From positions 1 through 30,859 of the forward strand of contig JAUCBJ010002134.1 of assembly GCA_032718475.1 (NCBI GenBank): a stretch of DNA of 30,859 nucleotides. Reading direction: 5' to 3'. The notes under the pieces were generated by a model. That model was not told the origin of the DNA. It ran no database searches and saw only the letters and a program-made list of their open reading frames with translations. A program made the position numbers and the translations under genes. This DNA is from Nemertoderma westbladi. Lineage: Eukaryota; Xenacoelomorpha; Nemertodermatida; Nemertodermatidae. How positions within the stretch are numbered: the stretch's first letter is position 1; every line of letters starts with the position of its first letter. Positions 28,260 to 30,859 of this stretch are shown piece after piece.

Positions 28260-29297
28260 GTCAACGGTTTAGAATGAATAGGCCTACTGTATAAACTCAA
28301 TAAGTACAGTATCTCTGTGGAACTAACTGAAATAACATTTTAGAATTAAAATATACGAAACTTTTTGAAAATATTACAATTGTTTTAACTAAAAATCATG
28401 CCCCGTCCTTAATAGAGACAAGGAGGGGAAGTGGGGGGATTAACATTAGTTAACTAGAGACGGGCCTAGCGGCCCGTGAAGCAAGTCGTGGGAGACAGTA
28501 CGAGTCAAGTAAAAGCATTTTTGTTCTGTCTGATAATCAATTAGTGTGAGGGTAGTCCCGGTGATGTACAAAAATTTTTCTAGACAAATTCAAACTATAA
28601 TTATTATGTTGTAATCATCTAATGAATTATAAAAGCTGTTGTGATTATAGAAGATAGAGAGCAGTTAGCGAAATGGTTATTTTATTCTATCGGATAGAGT
28701 AGTCGGAGAGGAGTCGAGAGGTGTCAATTGATTAATAATAATAACAGCAGTTGCCATGAATTCAATATACAATCGCGCAAAAGAGGTGATAAGACAAATT
28801 CGTTCTTATTTTTGTAATAAATAAAACAAGTTGAGATGTTTCAATGTAAACCGCGATTAACAATTTACACTGTTCAATGTAAACCACGATATTAATTAAA
28901 TACAACAATTATATTATTATTATAACAGCTTTTTATATTTCAAACTATAATGTTAGCCTTATGGAGAATCATTATGAAGCTGAGTAAACATTCAGCCTTA
29001 AGCATATAAGGGCTCCACAGTATTAATGTTGGCACAAAAATTTCAAAATAAAACAATAATTCGATGAGAGCATAGTACAATACACTGTGTAGCCAACACA
29101 CTGTGTAACTAACTGTCATTTAGCTTGCACGCCAATTAATTAACATAGCAAGGATGCATTATTGGGAAGAGTTATTCAGCTGAGACTGTAATAGCCAGCT
29201 GAGCCAGTTAATGTTTTGTTTGATTACTGTCTGGGTTGTAGAGTAGAGTGATAATAAAACTTGGCACACAAAGTACTACTTTGTTAGTTGTGTTGTT
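28260..29297. other. No gene seen; intergenic DNA
   Basis: No ORF or domain. One small feature: TTCAATGTAAACCGCGATTAA and TTCAATGTAAACCACGATATT repeat at about 28840 and 28874. Several stretches are AT-rich. Confidence 0.5.
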
Positions 29298-29634
29298 AGT
29301 ATCTCCGGGCCAGACTTAGTATCTCCGGGCCTGAGATAGTATCTCCGGGCCGGACTTAGTATCTCTGGGCCTGATATAGTATCTCCGGGCCAGACTTAGT
29401 ATCTCCGGGCCTGAGATAGTATCTCCGGGCCGGACTTAGTATCTCTGGGCCTGATATAGTATCTCCGGGCCGGGCTTAGTATCTCCGGGCCTGAGATAGT
29501 ATCTCCGGGCCGGACTTAGTATCTCCGGGCCTGAGATAGTATCTGCGGACCGGCCTTAGTATCTCCAGGCCTGAGATAGAATCTCCGGGCCGGACTTAGT
29601 ATCTCAGGCCCGGACTTAGAATCTCCGGGCCGGG
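29298..29634. repeat. 20-bp minisatellite with alternating unit types
   Basis: About 17 units of exactly 20 bp: AGTATCTCCGGGCCGGACTT (type A) and AGTATCTCCGGGCCTGAGAT (type B) alternate strictly for most of the array, giving a 40-bp dimer. Late units are more variable (29540-29634, e.g. TCTGCGGACC, TCTCAGGCCC). No coding frame of interest. Confidence 0.93.
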
Positions 29635-29734
29635 TCAGCTAGCTTTGACTAGGCAATAGACTAAAAGTGAAGGCTATGCCGCCAAGGGTAATATTGTGCG
29701 GTGGGGGCGGATATGGATCTGTAATAACAGTCAA

Positions 29735-30000
29735 GTCAATATATTTAAACACATTAATGGGAGGAATACCTCCCTCAATTTTGTGTGAGGCATTTTGACC
29801 ATCTTATTACTTTTTAAAACAATGGTGCGCAGCGCCAGAGCCCCGTGTTCCCCTGTACTGGATCCGCGAATTTTCGCCCCCCTCGGACTTGTGCCCAGGG
29901 ACAGTTGCCCCCCCCCCCCCCCCTGCCCCCCCCCCCCCCTCGGCACGCCACTGGCAACAAACATGTATATTACTGAAATTCGCAAATTTTTCACTGAATG
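29735..30000 (-). repeat. GC-rich interspersed-repeat fragment with C tracts
   Basis: On the minus strand it reads AGTGGCGTGCCGAGGGGGGG, then two G tracts (plus-strand C at 29908-29923 and 29926-29939), then GGGCGAAAATTCGCGGATCC and GGCGCTGCGCACCATTG. The ...GTGGCGTGCCGAGG... start resembles ends of common ancient DNA-transposon repeats. The Gly-rich ORFs across it come from the homopolymers. Confidence 0.45.
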
Positions 30001-30076
30001 ATGTGTATATAGACAATGTATTGTTCCGCAATTTAGATTCCAAACAAATTGACCGTATACGAGCCTTTGGACTCGT

Positions 30077-30284
30077 GTGAAATTATGTTACATACCGGTA
30101 ATTAAATGCAATTTAATTTGTTATATATTGAACTTATTCTATATCGCGATCGGCCTTCTGTGTGTAATACATATGTACGTACGTTATATAAATATGGTCA
30201 AATTATATTACATTATTAATTGCAATTTAAATTCGTTATATATTGAACTTATTCTATCAGATAGGGGGGGGGGGGGGGGGGGGG
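30077..30284. repeat. Imperfect direct repeat of about 65 bp and G tract
   Basis: GTGAAATTATGTTACAT... at 30077 and GTCAAATTATATTACAT... at 30197 both continue to TTATATATTGAACTTATTCT (about 30121 and 30237). Spacing is about 120 bp. A G(21) run follows at 30264-30284. Confidence 0.8.
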
Positions 30285-30859
30285 CTTCGACGCAATAAAA
30301 ATTAGACGCAAATAACAGCTGATTACTCCCAAAAATAAAACTGGAACCTGTTCTGTTGAGTTTCGTTTATTGTTTTGGTTAGAATAACGTGTCACTGTTA
30401 ACTCACGCTCGAACATGCGACGATGCACCGTTGGGCGATATGATTACACTGTACCATGTCTGGTTTGAAAATACTCTTTGCTGTCTGCACCAGTAGCCGT
30501 ATTCACGAAAGGAAAACACGTGGTAAATACTGTACCACTGATACGAGGTCTTTGCTATAGGTGTTTACTAGGTAATTACTGGACATGATTGCCGGTAAAT
30601 ACGTGGTATATACCTAATGATATTCACAAAACTAAAAGTAGGTACCCACGTGTTTACCAAATTTGCTGGAGGAGGGTCGGGCCCTATCTGTATTTTGCAA
30701 ACACCAAATTTTTAAGCTGTATTGAATTATTAATTATATTAATTATGTCATCAATTTATTATTAGTACACCTTACTTATCCTTAAGGATGTCATTTGGTT
30801 GAATTTTGATGTACAATAAAGGAGCTCCCAATGGCTCCCCCTAGCGGTAACGGAAGAGT
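30285..30859. other. No gene seen at the right end
   Basis: No credible ORF. 30500-30680 has loosely symmetric strings (AACACGTGGTAAATAC and GTACCCACGTGTTTACC, with GTATTCACGAAA/ATATTCACAAAAC), possibly part of an interspersed repeat. Nothing else recognised. Confidence 0.4.

Noticed and set aside
29731-30043. Gly- and Pro-rich ORFs on both strands
   Set aside because: They are produced by C/G homopolymer tracts in a repeat fragment.
30500-30680. Possible inverted repeat around CACGTG strings at the right end
   Set aside because: The symmetry is too loose and has many gaps; boundaries cannot be defended.

Overview
The window looks like repeat-dominated DNA from an animal, probably a marine invertebrate. 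It carries a BEL/Pao LTR retrotransposon (a metazoan group), a secreted fibrinogen-domain gene with an intron and a polyadenylation signal, a tRNA-derived SINE, LINE fragments and DNA transposons. It is AT-rich by eye. I cannot name the species, and I see no bacterial gene organisation.

Layout. (1) 1-12437: a BEL/Pao-type LTR retrotransposon on the minus strand. Its two LTRs (1-639, missing about 18 bases at the window edge, and 11780-12437) differ at only two positions by eye. Inside are a long repeat-rich leader (9053-11779), a gag ORF (6984-9032), and a gag-end/protease ORF (3914-5358) fused directly to the tail of RNase H with no reverse transcriptase or integrase. A 1.6-kb TTAA-flanked DNA transposon (5363-6976) sits exactly inside the zinc-knuckle coding region. 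A packed set of unrecognised same-strand ORFs (about 721-2254) lies between the pol remnant and the 3' LTR. (2) 12438-14940: the 5' half of a non-LTR retrotransposon (endonuclease plus the start of RT, minus strand), cut in the RT domain by the BEL insertion; its 3' half should lie left of the window. (3) 15139-15348: tandem repeats and a long hairpin. (4) 15347-22153: an outer inverted-repeat element whose ends are packed with CTACGCGTAG. It contains an inner inverted-repeat element (15820-21570). The inner element holds the last exon of a transposase-like protein on the minus strand, interrupted by about 4.1 kb of a 48-bp coding minisatellite. (5) 23933-26835: a two-exon gene on the minus strand for a small secreted fibrinogen-domain protein, with LINE fragments in its intron. 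(6) 26900-30859: no convincing gene; a SINE, a possible MITE, a 20-bp minisatellite, homopolymer C/G tracts and short direct repeats.

How it fits together. Most of the window is a record of nested transposition: LINE, then BEL inside it, then a TTAA element inside the BEL; separately, an inner TIR transposon inside an outer one. The BEL and both TIR elements lack the full enzymes for their own movement, so they would depend on proteins supplied by relatives. The only clear host-type gene is the fibrinogen-domain protein, plausibly a lectin-like secreted recognition molecule.

Most worth a second look: the unexplained ORF cassette in a young but enzyme-less BEL element, and the transposase last exon whose internal minisatellite has spread a frameshifting 47-bp variant.
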